A DNA stretch of 64,000 bases from Lactimicrobium massiliense (GTDB lineage: Bacteria > Bacillota_I > Bacilli_A > Erysipelotrichales > Erysipelotrichaceae): NCBI RefSeq assembly GCF_900343155.1, contig NZ_OUNG01000001.1:434001-498000 (forward strand). The letters run 5' to 3'. Under the pieces are notes generated by a model. The model saw only the letters and a program-made list of their open reading frames with translations, was not told where the DNA came from and ran no database searches. This document shows, one piece after another, positions 49,995 through 58,024 of the stretch (the stretch's first letter is position 1; every line of letters begins with the position of its first letter). The position numbers were made by a program, and so were the translations under genes.

Positions 49995-50636
49995 TCAGCT
50001 CTTTTTACGATACAGCCAGTTGCCAACAGCCTGTACAAGCTGGACAAACACAATCAGGATTACAGATGTCCAGAACAGATACTTGATATCGTAGGACTGG
50101 TAGCCTTTTCTGATGGCGACATCACCAAGACCGCCGCCGCCAACGGTACCTGCCATTGCAGAGGCACCGACCATGTTGATGATGAGAAGGACGATGCCAT
50201 TGAGCAGACGGGGAACACTTTCCTTGAAGTATACTCTCCAGATGATCTGCATGTCTGTTGCACCAAAGGACTTGGCAGCCTCAATGACACCGGCATCTGT
50301 TTCCCGCATTGCGTTTTCAAACACACGGGCAATGAACGGAATCGCATAGATGGTCAGTGGCACGATGGCAGCGGTTGTACCGATGGACTTGCCGACAATG
50401 AGTCTTGTCAGCGGGATCACCAGCAGCATCAAAATGATAAACGGGAAGGAACGGAAGATATTGACGATGACATCCAGGATGCCATAGACAACCTTGTTGG
50501 GCTTTAATCCATCCGGTGCAGTCAGTGTCAGTACAATCGACAGGAAGAATCCGACGATGACAGCGACCAGTGTGGAGAAAAATACCATGTACAGGGTCTG
50601 CTGTGTGCCCTGCCACAAAACAGATGACATACTCAT
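49995..50636 (-). CDS. metI: methionine ABC transporter permease
   Basis: MetI, 213 residues, five membrane helices. It has IVNIFRSFPFIILMLLVIPLTR near 62 and the EAA loop EAAKSFGATDMQIIWRVYFKESVPRL near 138-163, which contacts the ATPase. Its ATG overlaps the metN stop (ATGA). Imports methionine with MetN and MetQ. Confidence 0.95.
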   Translation of the reverse strand: MSMSSVLWQGTQQTLYMVFFSTLVAVIVGFFLSIVLTLTAPDGLKPNKVVYGILDVIVNIFRSFPFIILMLLVIPLTRLIVGKSIGTTAAIVPLTIYAIPFIARVFENAMRETDAGVIEAAKSFGATDMQIIWRVYFKESVPRLLNGIVLLIINMVGASAMAGTVGGGGLGDVAIRKGYQSYDIKYLFWTSVILIVFVQLVQAVGNWLYRKKS

Positions 50637-51604
50637 GCTTTCAGCACCTCCCAGGACACGCCTTTCTCCTTAAGGAAGGCAGCGACGCGGTCCTGATCTT
50701 TTTCGCTAATATTCAAGACAAGTGATCCGTAGATATCGGTGCGGAATTCTTCCAGCTTTGCCCAGCAGATCGAGAAATCGATGCCAAGCTCTCTGGCCAT
50801 TTCCGTGATGACCGGTTCCTTGGAACTGTCATCTGTAAAGAACAACTGGATATTGACACCAGTTGTTGGCAAATGCTGTCCTTCTTCACCAAGGAAGCGG
50901 CGGATATCTTCAGTCGGCCGCACAAACAGATCTTCTGGTTTGCCTTCTGCCAGCACAACACCATTCTTCAAAAACGCAACTCTTTCACAGATCTGCTTGA
51001 CGACTTCCATCTGGTGAGTCACAACCACAATCGTAATGCCCATCTCTTTGTTGATCTTTTTCAGCAGTTCCAGAATACCGTTGGTAATACGCGGATCCAG
51101 CGCAGAGGTTGCTTCATCGCAAAGCAGGATCTTAGGATCATTGACCAGTGCTCTGGCAATGGCAACACGCTGCTTCTGACCACCGGAAAGCTCAGATGGA
51201 CGGGCATGGACCTTGTCACTGAGGCCGACAAGCTCAATCAGATGTTCAATCTTTGCCTTGTTCTCCGGCTTGTTAGGATTAATGCCCCAGAAATGCATAG
51301 GCAGCGCCACATTGCCATAAACATCCAGACGACTCAGCAGATTAAAGTTCTGGAAAATCATGCCCATGTCCTTGCGCTGCAGGCGCAGCTGCTTCTTGTT
51401 ATGGCAGTCAATCTTCTGACCATCTACTGTGATCGTGCCGGACTGGAAATCCTCCAGGCCATTGATGCAGCGCAGCAGCGTGGACTTGCCGGCGCCGGAC
51501 TGACCGATGATGCCGTAGATTTCCTTGTCGTTGATATGAATATTGATGTTTTTGAGAACTTCGTTATCACCGAAGCTCTTCTGTACATTTACCAGATCGA
51601 TCAT
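50633..51604 (-). CDS. metN: methionine ABC transporter ATPase
   Basis: MetN, 323 residues. Walker A GQSGAGKSTLLR near 37, signature LSGGQKQRVAIARAL near 138, Walker B ILLCDEATSALDP near 158. The C-terminal ~90 residues are the NIL regulatory domain that binds methionine and inhibits transport. Starts 77 bases after metQ, with a hairpin between. Confidence 0.95.
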   Translation of the reverse strand: MIDLVNVQKSFGDNEVLKNINIHINDKEIYGIIGQSGAGKSTLLRCINGLEDFQSGTITVDGQKIDCHNKKQLRLQRKDMGMIFQNFNLLSRLDVYGNVALPMHFWGINPNKPENKAKIEHLIELVGLSDKVHARPSELSGGQKQRVAIARALVNDPKILLCDEATSALDPRITNGILELLKKINKEMGITIVVVTHQMEVVKQICERVAFLKNGVVLAEGKPEDLFVRPTEDIRRFLGEEGQHLPTTGVNIQLFFTDDSSKEPVITEMARELGIDFSICWAKLEEFRTDIYGSLVLNISEKDQDRVAAFLKEKGVSWEVLKA

Positions 51605-51632
51605 TGTTTACTCCTTCCTTGAAACAACAAAT

Positions 51633-51657
51633 GTTCAGGAGCACAGGACTCCTGAAC
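51633..51657 (-). other. intercistronic hairpin metQ-metN
   Basis: Perfect 9-bp stem GTTCAGGAG / CTCCTGAAC with a seven-base loop. The following ATTTGTTGTTTC is a poor T-run, so a partial terminator or an mRNA-stabilising element is likely, giving excess binding protein. Confidence 0.6.
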
Positions 51658-51681
51658 AAATGCTTATGATTGATGTAAGAC

Positions 51682-52569
51682 TCAGTCAGAAGTGACCGGG
51701 TTGCCATTCTCATCAATGAAGGATGCGATGACAGATCCCTTATATGTATCATCAATGTACTGCTTGACCTTGTCAGATGTGATAGCCTTGACCAGTGCCT
51801 TTGTCTTCTCGCTGTTCAGCTGATCTTCTTCTACAACGATGAAGTTTGTGCGGGCAATCTTCTTGGCATCATCGAACTGCTCAACATAGATGGCAGGATG
51901 TGTGGAAGGCAGGCTTGCTTCAAGGGCATAGTTGCCATTGATGACAGCGATATCGACATCATCGAGTGTACGGGAAACCTGAGCTGCTTCAACCGGTGTG
52001 ATCTTGTAGTTATGCGGGTTCAGATCACTGTTGCCATTGTATGTGGACTCAGTGACATAATCTGTTGTGCCAGGATCCTTCAACAGACCAGCCTGTACAA
52101 GTACTCTCAGGCCGCGGTCTAGGTTATCTGCATCGTTCGGCAGAGAAATCTCAGCACCATCCTGCAGATCATCCAGGCTTGTCAGCTTGGAAGAATAGAT
52201 GCCCATCGGTTCAATATGAACACCAACAGCAGCAGCCAGATGCAGGCCATTGGTCTTATTCTGATCTTCCATGTATGTCAGAGTCTGGAAATAGTTGGCA
52301 TCCAGAGAGCCCTCTTCCAGAGCAGTGTTCGGTGTGACATAGTCAGTAAATTCTGTGACTTCCAGTGTCCAGCCATCTTCAGCCAGGACATCCTTGACAA
52401 CATTGTTCAGGATCTCGGCATGCGGTGTAGATGAAGCACCAACCTTGATAACCTTGTCAGATGAATCTGCAGATGCACTGCCGGATGCTGCAGTGGAAGC
52501 ACTTCCGCATCCTGCCAGGGATGCTGCCAGCACTGCGGCTGTGATAGTTCTGATCACATTCTTTTTCAT
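51682..52569 (-). CDS. metQ: methionine-binding lipoprotein MetQ (copy 1)
   Basis: Substrate-binding lipoprotein of MetNIQ, 295 residues: signal MKKNVIRTITAAVLAASLAGC with lipobox SLAGC, then VIKVGASSTPHAEILNNVVKD, the NlpA-family start, and FTDYVTPNTALEEGSLDANYFQ. The ATG at 52569 has GAGGAGG 13 bases upstream. The second copy at 53075-53962 is almost the same protein. First gene of metQ-metN-metI under a methionine T-box. Confidence 0.95.
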   Translation of the reverse strand: MKKNVIRTITAAVLAASLAGCGSASTAASGSASADSSDKVIKVGASSTPHAEILNNVVKDVLAEDGWTLEVTEFTDYVTPNTALEEGSLDANYFQTLTYMEDQNKTNGLHLAAAVGVHIEPMGIYSSKLTSLDDLQDGAEISLPNDADNLDRGLRVLVQAGLLKDPGTTDYVTESTYNGNSDLNPHNYKITPVEAAQVSRTLDDVDIAVINGNYALEASLPSTHPAIYVEQFDDAKKIARTNFIVVEEDQLNSEKTKALVKAITSDKVKQYIDDTYKGSVIASFIDENGNPVTSD

Positions 52570-52623
52570 AGCGTTTTTCTTTTCCTCCTCTTTTGATTTG
52601 CTTGAAGCGGAAAGATACTGGCA

Positions 52624-52902
52624 AATATATAAAGACAGCACCCTTCTCCTATAAGGGCGCTGTCTGCGCTTTACCACCTTACTTCAAAATAACCTCACGG
52701 CTACTTCCTCTTCAAGTACGCTGAAACCAGAAATACTCGCAATCTATAACGGGATTCCCCGTCCTGACCTACATATCAGCCAGGCAGCTCCAGGACCATC
52801 TTCAATCAGTGCCTCCACAGTCCCCTTTCACCGAATGCAGGAACTTCTCTGTCATGCTTTGGCGTCTGTTTACTCTTCCCTTCCTTGCCTTTGATGGTTC
52901 CT
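52624..52902 (-). promoter_or_regulatory. T-box leader of metQNI, Met specifier
   Basis: Minus-strand T-box variant AAGGTGGTAAAGCGC (52680-52666), terminator GACAGC...AAGGG / CCCTT...GCTGTC (52664-52634) and T-rich TTTATATATT. In Stem I the GAA of the loop-E motif is followed by G then ATG, then GTCCTGG; ATG fits a Met specifier and is also kept in the second copy, though part of it could pair with an upstream CCATC. The terminal loop with GGTGAAA is present. Confidence 0.85.
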
Positions 52903-52930
52903 AGTATACCTTCCCTTTTCTGTGATGCAA
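52903..52930 (-). promoter_or_regulatory. metQNI promoter
   Basis: Minus-strand TTGCAT (52930-52925), 16 bases, TATACT (52908-52903). Confidence 0.55.
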
Positions 52931-53022
52931 TACTTCCACAAATACCAGAAAGCAATCATCAGTTATAGATTGAGACTATAGCACAGTCTCATGCATCTAA
53001 TCAGATTGGCAGGAGAATAAAG

Positions 53023-53054
53023 AAAAAAGTCCCATGGCAGAACTGCCACAGGAC
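53023..53054 (-). terminator. terminator of metQ copy 2
   Basis: Minus-strand GTCCTGTGGCA / TGCCATGGGAC stem with a four-base loop and six T. Confidence 0.88.
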
Positions 53055-53074
53055 CAGAATTATTAATGCAGCTC

Positions 53075-53962
53075 TCAGTCAGAAGTGACTGGATTGCCTT
53101 CTGCATTAATGAAGGACGGAATCACAGAGCCCTTATAGGTATCCTCAATGTACTGCTTGACCTTGTCAGATGTGATCGCCTTGACCAGTGCCTTTGTCTT
53201 GTCACTGTCCAGCTGATCTTCTTCCACGACGATGAAGTTTGTGCGCACAACGGTTGTCTCATCATCAAACTGTTCGACATAGATGGCAGGATGTGTAGAA
53301 GGCAGATCTGCCTCCAGCGCATAGTTGCCATTGACAACCGCAATATCAACATCATCAAGTGTACGGGAAACCTGGGCAGCTTCTACTGGTGTGATCTTGT
53401 AGTTATGTGGATTGAGTTCACTGTTGCCATTGAAGTCAGTCTCAGTCAGGTTGCCATCTGTACCCGGATCATTCAGCAGTCCCGCCTGAATCAGAACTCT
53501 GAGGCCGCGGTCTGTATTCTCGGTATCATTCGGCAGGGAAATCTCGGCACCATCCTGCAGATCATCCAGACTTGTAATCTTGGAAGAATAGATGCCCATC
53601 GGCTCAATATGCACACCAACTGCAGCCGCCAGATGCATGCCCTTGTCCTCATTCTGACCTTCCATATAGCCAAGTGTCTGGAAATAGTTGGCATCCAGAG
53701 AGCCCTCTTCCAGGGCAGTGTTCGGCGTCACATAATCTGTGAACTCCGTGACTTCCAGCGTCCAGCCATCCTCAGCCAGGACATCCTTGACAACATTGTT
53801 CAGGATCTCGGCATGCGGGGTTGCGGAAGCACCCACTCTGATCACCTTGTCACTTACCGCAGATGCACTGCTGGTAGATGCGGCTGTGGAAGCACTGCCG
53901 CATCCTGCCAAAGATGCTGCCAGCACAGCAGCTGTAATAGTTCTGATCACATTCTTTTTCAT
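53075..53962 (-). CDS. metQ: methionine-binding lipoprotein MetQ (copy 2)
   Basis: 295 residues, near-identical in plan and much of its sequence to copy 1: same signal and lipobox, VIRVGASATPHAEILNNVVKD, FTDYVTPNTALEEGSLDANYFQ and PSFINAEGNPVTSD at the end. Differences are spread along the gene, so the duplication is not recent. It has its own terminator and no metN or metI. Its original leader is interrupted: an ISL3 element begins 30 bases upstream of the ATG, and the T-box lies beyond two insertion sequences at 57.1 kb. Expression must now depend on promoters in or beyond the insertions. Confidence 0.93.
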   Translation of the reverse strand: MKKNVIRTITAAVLAASLAGCGSASTAASTSSASAVSDKVIRVGASATPHAEILNNVVKDVLAEDGWTLEVTEFTDYVTPNTALEEGSLDANYFQTLGYMEGQNEDKGMHLAAAVGVHIEPMGIYSSKITSLDDLQDGAEISLPNDTENTDRGLRVLIQAGLLNDPGTDGNLTETDFNGNSELNPHNYKITPVEAAQVSRTLDDVDIAVVNGNYALEADLPSTHPAIYVEQFDDETTVVRTNFIVVEEDQLDSDKTKALVKAITSDKVKQYIEDTYKGSVIPSFINAEGNPVTSD

Positions 53963-53992
53963 AGCGCTTTTCTTTTCCTCCTCTTTTATTTT

Positions 53993-55640
53993 GGTTCAGT
54001 CCTAATTCCTGTTGATAGATGTACCCAGAGGTCATGAGAATTTCCTGCTGGCATCAATGATCTTCAGGAAGAAATATTCATCATCTGGATAGCCGTATCC
54101 TTTGCGTCTCAATGTTTTTATCATCTGGTTGGTTCCTTCAACTTTGCCGGATGAGATATGGACTCTTGCATGAGAGATAATTCCTTTCATGTGTTCCTCC
54201 AGCAGCTTGGCAAACCATATGAAATGCTTGTTCTCTGTTGCTTTGCAGGTGCGTATGATCCGTTTAATATGAATCTTCATGCCTCTTTCGCTATTTGCTT
54301 TGTATGCTTTATCAAGCTGTTCCTTTACCAGATCCATGGTGAAGAACAGCTTGTTTTCATCCAATAGCTTCTTGTATTCTTCTTCAACGCCTGCTTTCTG
54401 CTTCACCTCCGGCTTCTTGAACAGATCGCTTCCACGGGCAATGGTTTTGCCCGCTTTGGCATCTTTTTCTTTCTGCTTTCTTGTTTCAGCACTTGTCATC
54501 AGAACATACTTAGAGCCTTTGAGAGCTTTGGCAGCTTCTGTATTGCCTTCTTCTATCAGGCGCTTCTGTTCCTCTTTACGGACTTCTGATACCACCTTGT
54601 CATTGAAGTTTTTGACCAGATGGAAATGGTCATAGACAATATCCAGCCATTCACAGCGATCTTTAAAGGCTTCTTCAAAGTCACTGTTCATATCACAGGC
54701 CACAGCCTTCACGTTCTTCATCCAGTCGCTGCCGACCCAGTCAATAAAGTCATTTACAGTCTGTTTCTTCCTGCCATAGGCAAGGTACAGCACATGTCCG
54801 CTGTTCAGGTCCATGATCAGCGTAGCGTATTTATGGCCTTTATGAAGAAGAAATTCATCAATGCCAAGATACTCCAGGCATTCTGCAGGCTTCTTCAGTT
54901 CCTTGCCTTCACCATTAACGGTATACAGCTCCTGAAGGCGCTTCTTATCGATCTCCTTGACTGTATTCTTGCTTAAACCGGTAATGATGGATATTTCCTT
55001 CATTGTCAGTCCAAAGCGAAGCAGATCGCGTGTATAGTTCTCAAGAGCAGCTGTAATCAGATGTCCCTGAGCCTTGAAATCTAGTGGTTCTGTATAAGTA
55101 CTGACCGGACAGTTCTTATTCTGGCAGAGTGCTCTCTGCTTGGATACAACGATATGAGTATAGATACCTCCCATAGGAATGTGTTTCAAGTCAACCTCAG
55201 TTGTGCCGTTATACACCATTTCCTGACCACAGCAGCTGCAGTAAATCGGCTGTCCGTTCAGACGATTCAGCTTTCCCTTAAAGAAATATTCAGTGACACT
55301 GCGCCTGGCAGGTCTGGATGATGTGCCTACAGAGATCTCTTTAACGGCCGTTTCCGGCATACCAACCTGGGTAAAGGATGGCAGACCTGATGAGAATGTT
55401 AAAATGCCACTCTGGAGTTGCACATCAGAAATTGAATCAATCAGATCATGTGCATCGGAGCGCAGATCGTCTGATCTGGTATCAAGTAATTCTTCCTGAA
55501 TAAGCGGCTGTGTGTTAACATTCATATGGATCTCCTATCTTGTATGTTTGGGTACACACAATTATACGAGATCCATTTTTATATTCGTACTATATCTCCG
55601 TCCCACATGGCGTCATATCAACAGGTTTTGGGATTGAGCC
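53993..55640 (-). mobile_element. ISL3-family insertion sequence
   Basis: A 1,648-bp element. Ends: GGTTCAGTCCTAATTCCTGT at 53993 and, on the other strand, GGCTCAATCCCAAAACCTGT from 55640, imperfect inverted repeats of about 26 bp continuing TGATA. It is flanked by an 8-bp direct repeat TTTATTTT (53985-53992 and 55641-55648), the usual target duplication for ISL3. It lies between the metQ copy 2 ribosome binding site and the T-box. Confidence 0.92.
54032..55525 (-). CDS. ISL3-family transposase
   Basis: Transposase of 497 residues. Order: zinc-binding region (YCSCCGQEM and ALCQNKNCPV, near 98 and 135), helix-turn-helix (LTMKEISIITGLSKNTVKEID near 180), then the DDE core with Asp in YLGIDEFLLHKG near 228, Asp in AVACDMNSDFEEAF near 275 and the C-terminal Glu in ISSGKVEGTNQMIKTLRRKGYG. 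It appears complete and may be active. Confidence 0.93.
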   Translation of the reverse strand: MNVNTQPLIQEELLDTRSDDLRSDAHDLIDSISDVQLQSGILTFSSGLPSFTQVGMPETAVKEISVGTSSRPARRSVTEYFFKGKLNRLNGQPIYCSCCGQEMVYNGTTEVDLKHIPMGGIYTHIVVSKQRALCQNKNCPVSTYTEPLDFKAQGHLITAALENYTRDLLRFGLTMKEISIITGLSKNTVKEIDKKRLQELYTVNGEGKELKKPAECLEYLGIDEFLLHKGHKYATLIMDLNSGHVLYLAYGRKKQTVNDFIDWVGSDWMKNVKAVACDMNSDFEEAFKDRCEWLDIVYDHFHLVKNFNDKVVSEVRKEEQKRLIEEGNTEAAKALKGSKYVLMTSAETRKQKEKDAKAGKTIARGSDLFKKPEVKQKAGVEEEYKKLLDENKLFFTMDLVKEQLDKAYKANSERGMKIHIKRIIRTCKATENKHFIWFAKLLEEHMKGIISHARVHISSGKVEGTNQMIKTLRRKGYGYPDDEYFFLKIIDASRKFS

Positions 55641-55669
55641 TTTATTTTTCTTGAAGCGGAAAGCAATGG

Positions 55670-57097
55670 TGTTAAGATTTTTTGAAAATGTCCCATCTTG
55701 TTATAAAACTTTGATGCATCACAATCATTTAGTTTTTTCTTCCGCCATCTCATTGAGAACTTTCTGAAGTTCTTTCTCGTTATTAACTGAATAGATTCTG
55801 TCGCGCTTCCGCTCCCCAACCTTCATGCATGTGTAATGCTTTCCATATCTTTCAATGTAGATCTCTTCAGTGATCGCATCTTCATATACTGTAATACTCT
55901 GCTTCTGATTGAAGCGGACTACCTCTCCATCGCTTGTTACTGCTGTATACAGACTGTTTCCCATTGAGAATACGTTGTTCCTGATCTGCCTCGGATACTC
56001 AGCTCTGAAGATTTTCGAAGAGTTGAAGTCAGCGGGTATTGGACGGAACAGATCGTTCGGATCCTTCACCGGATATGAGAATTTCATATTCAGATAGAGC
56101 CGATATTTCCTGTTGAACCAGTCATTCAGAAGGTCATAGTTATGAGGAATCTTCCACCGAATCAAATCATTCGGGAGCCTCATCTGCGCGGTGCCGTTGT
56201 AGCGTTCCACACGTCCCTTTGCCTGGGAAGAATTGGCAAAGATCATCGTTACTCCCAGCTTATCCATCATTCTGGCAAACTGTGTCGGTGTACCTGCCTT
56301 AACGCTGCGAAACACTGAGAATTTATCCGAATACAGCGCTTCCGGAATACCGTAATTCTCCAGAACAAGCTTCATCATACGGGCATATCCGCGTGCACAT
56401 TCTTCAGGCATGAAGTATCCTGCAAGCACTCTGGTACTGGCATCATCCACTGCAAGATGCAGTACATAGTCTCTTCCGTCATTGAACCAGTCGTAAGGAG
56501 TTCCATCAATCTGGACCAGTTCTCCCATATGTGCTCTTGGAGGCCTCGTTGAATGTGTGACGCGGGAGCCGTCCATTCTGATCGGTTTATCTGCAGGGGA
56601 CTTCCATCCTTCTCTGACAAACAGTTCACGGAACCAGGATTTGCTGCGTTCCTTCAGTCCATACTTCACCACGTCAGCTTCCATATCCTTGTTTCTGATG
56701 ACGTCTTCCAGATAGATATCCCTGAATTGTGCTATGGTGATAGACGGATACGTCTTCTTAAGTCCCTCAAGGTACCTGATCTCTTGGTCGGAGGCAGTGG
56801 TTGCCGGCTTTCTTCCGGTATTGCCGTGAGTTAGGATAGCAGACGTATCCTTTTCCTTTCTTTCGGCAGACAATCGTTCAATCTGCTTCCTGCTGTAACC
56901 GCATTGATCAGCTATCCACTGGCATGTAATCTTTGGGTTTGAATCCCTCTGCTGCAGTAATTCCAGAGCCTTGACTTTGTCTTTGATCTTCTTCATCTGG
57001 ATCACCTCCAGATGAATGCATTAGTTCGGAAGAAACATGAAATCAATGGGACATTTTCATTTGATCACGTGTGGGACATTTTCATTTAACTATGACA
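55670..57097 (-). mobile_element. IS1202-like (ISNCY) insertion sequence
   Basis: A 1,428-bp element. Ends TGTTAAGATTTTTTGAAAAT (left) and TGTCATAGTTAAATGAAAAT (right, other strand), both followed by GTCCC. A 17-bp direct repeat GAAGCGGAAAGCAATGG flanks it (55653-55669, 57098-57114). The right end has the segment GGGACATTTTCATTT twice (57074-57088 and near 57048-57062), which may be transposase-binding repeats. It is inserted 21 bases from the ISL3 element. Confidence 0.9.
55725..56996 (-). CDS. IS1202-like (ISNCY) transposase
   Basis: Integrase-core (rve-type DDE) transposase, 423 residues. N-terminal helix-turn-helix (ITCQWIADQCGYSRKQIERL near 25), a charged linker, then the core: VQIDGTPYDWF near 165, LHLAVDDASTRVLAGYF near 180, and ANSSQAKGRVERYNGTAQ near 255 with the last Glu. 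ATG 56996 has GGAGG eight bases upstream. A related but distinct copy enters at 63398. Confidence 0.92.
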   Translation of the reverse strand: MKKIKDKVKALELLQQRDSNPKITCQWIADQCGYSRKQIERLSAERKEKDTSAILTHGNTGRKPATTASDQEIRYLEGLKKTYPSITIAQFRDIYLEDVIRNKDMEADVVKYGLKERSKSWFRELFVREGWKSPADKPIRMDGSRVTHSTRPPRAHMGELVQIDGTPYDWFNDGRDYVLHLAVDDASTRVLAGYFMPEECARGYARMMKLVLENYGIPEALYSDKFSVFRSVKAGTPTQFARMMDKLGVTMIFANSSQAKGRVERYNGTAQMRLPNDLIRWKIPHNYDLLNDWFNRKYRLYLNMKFSYPVKDPNDLFRPIPADFNSSKIFRAEYPRQIRNNVFSMGNSLYTAVTSDGEVVRFNQKQSITVYEDAITEEIYIERYGKHYTCMKVGERKRDRIYSVNNEKELQKVLNEMAEEKTK

Positions 57098-57114
57098 GAA
57101 GCGGAAAGCAATGG

Positions 57115-57400
57115 AAATAAAAGACAGCACTCCCGTCAATAAGGGCGCTGTCTGCGCGTTACCACCTTACTTCAAAATGACCTCACGGCCACTTCCTCTT
57201 CAAGTACGCTGAAACCAGAAATACTCGCAATCTGTAACGGGATTCCCCGTCCTGACCTACATATCAGCCAGGCAGCTCCAGGACCATGTTCAATCAATGC
57301 CGCCGCAGTTCCCTTTCACCAAATGCAGGAACCTCTCTGTCATGCTTTGACATCTGTCTACTCTTCCCTTCTTCGCTTTGTTAGTCATAGTTTACGAAAG
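57115..57400 (-). promoter_or_regulatory. orphaned Met T-box leader of metQ copy 2
   Basis: Closely similar to the T-box at 52.6-52.9 kb: T-box AAGGTGGTAACGCGC (57168-57154), terminator GACAGCGCCC / GGGAGTGCTGTC (57152-57123), TTTTATTT, Stem I with GAA-C-ATG-G. Beyond its terminator the sequence runs into the IS1202-like element instead of metQ. The sequence left of both elements (TTTATTTT next to the metQ copy 2 site) joins on as in metQ copy 1. Confidence 0.88.
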
Positions 57401-57544
57401 AAACCGGCAGATGAAAAATACAAGAAAATAATCAGCAGATATAAAAATTTCCTATACCTTTCTGGCAGGACAATCATTGCACGCCATCTGTTTTCAGATC
57501 GGACTGCATGGATTATGATGGTAAAAAGGAAGAGGTGAAAGTAT

Positions 57545-58024
57545 ATGCATGCATATTATACCGGCATGAATGTGGTTATGACAGGATCTGTTGCCATACA
57601 GGAAAACAGTTCCATCTGGCACAATGCCGTGCTGCGTGGGGATATGGCGCCTATTGCCATTGGTGCCAACACAAATATTCAGGATCTTGTCATGGTGCAT
57701 GGCTCCAAGGGCCATCCCGTCACAATTGGGAACAATGTTACAGTTGGCCATAGTGCCATCATCCATGGCTGCACCATTGATGACAATGTACTGGTTGGCA
57801 TGGGTGCCATCATCATGAATGGTGCCCATATTCATGCAAATACCATTGTGGCCGCCGGCGCGCTTGTTTCCCAGGATAAAGAATATCCTGAAGGAGTTCT
57901 GATCATAGGAGTACCAGCCAGAGTGATGCGTCCTTTGACAGCAGAAGAGATCAATGGCATCCAGCAGAATGCCGACAGCTACTGTCAGCTTGCCAAAGAC
58001 AGTCTTACCGTGAAATCACTTTGA
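57545..58024 (+). CDS. gamma-carbonic anhydrase-like protein
   Basis: A 159-residue left-handed beta-helix protein of the gamma-carbonic-anhydrase/PaaY-like family. Hexapeptide turns: SSIWHNAVLRGDMAPIAIGA, NTNIQDLVMVHGSKGHPVTI, NVTVGHSAIIHGCTIDDNVL and VGMGAIIMNGAHI. His in MVHGS, VGHSA and IHGC are the three likely metal ligands. GAGGTG is seven bases before the ATG. Whether it hydrates carbon dioxide or binds a CoA compound is open. It is convergent with the LacI gene, overlapping nine bases. Confidence 0.9.
   Translation: MHAYYTGMNVVMTGSVAIQENSSIWHNAVLRGDMAPIAIGANTNIQDLVMVHGSKGHPVTIGNNVTVGHSAIIHGCTIDDNVLVGMGAIIMNGAHIHANTIVAAGALVSQDKEYPEGVLIIGVPARVMRPLTAEEINGIQQNADSYCQLAKDSLTVKSL

Noticed and set aside
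52570-52902. SAM riboswitch before metQ
   Set aside because: The leader carries the T-box element and T-box-type Stem I, not the SAM-I core.
53066-54037. 323-codon plus frame opposite metQ copy 2
   Set aside because: Antisense shadow. A like frame lies opposite part of metQ copy 1 because the two genes are similar.
57048-57097. CRISPR-like direct repeats
   Set aside because: GGGACATTTTCATTT occurs only twice, within the end of an insertion sequence; it is better read as transposase-binding repeats.
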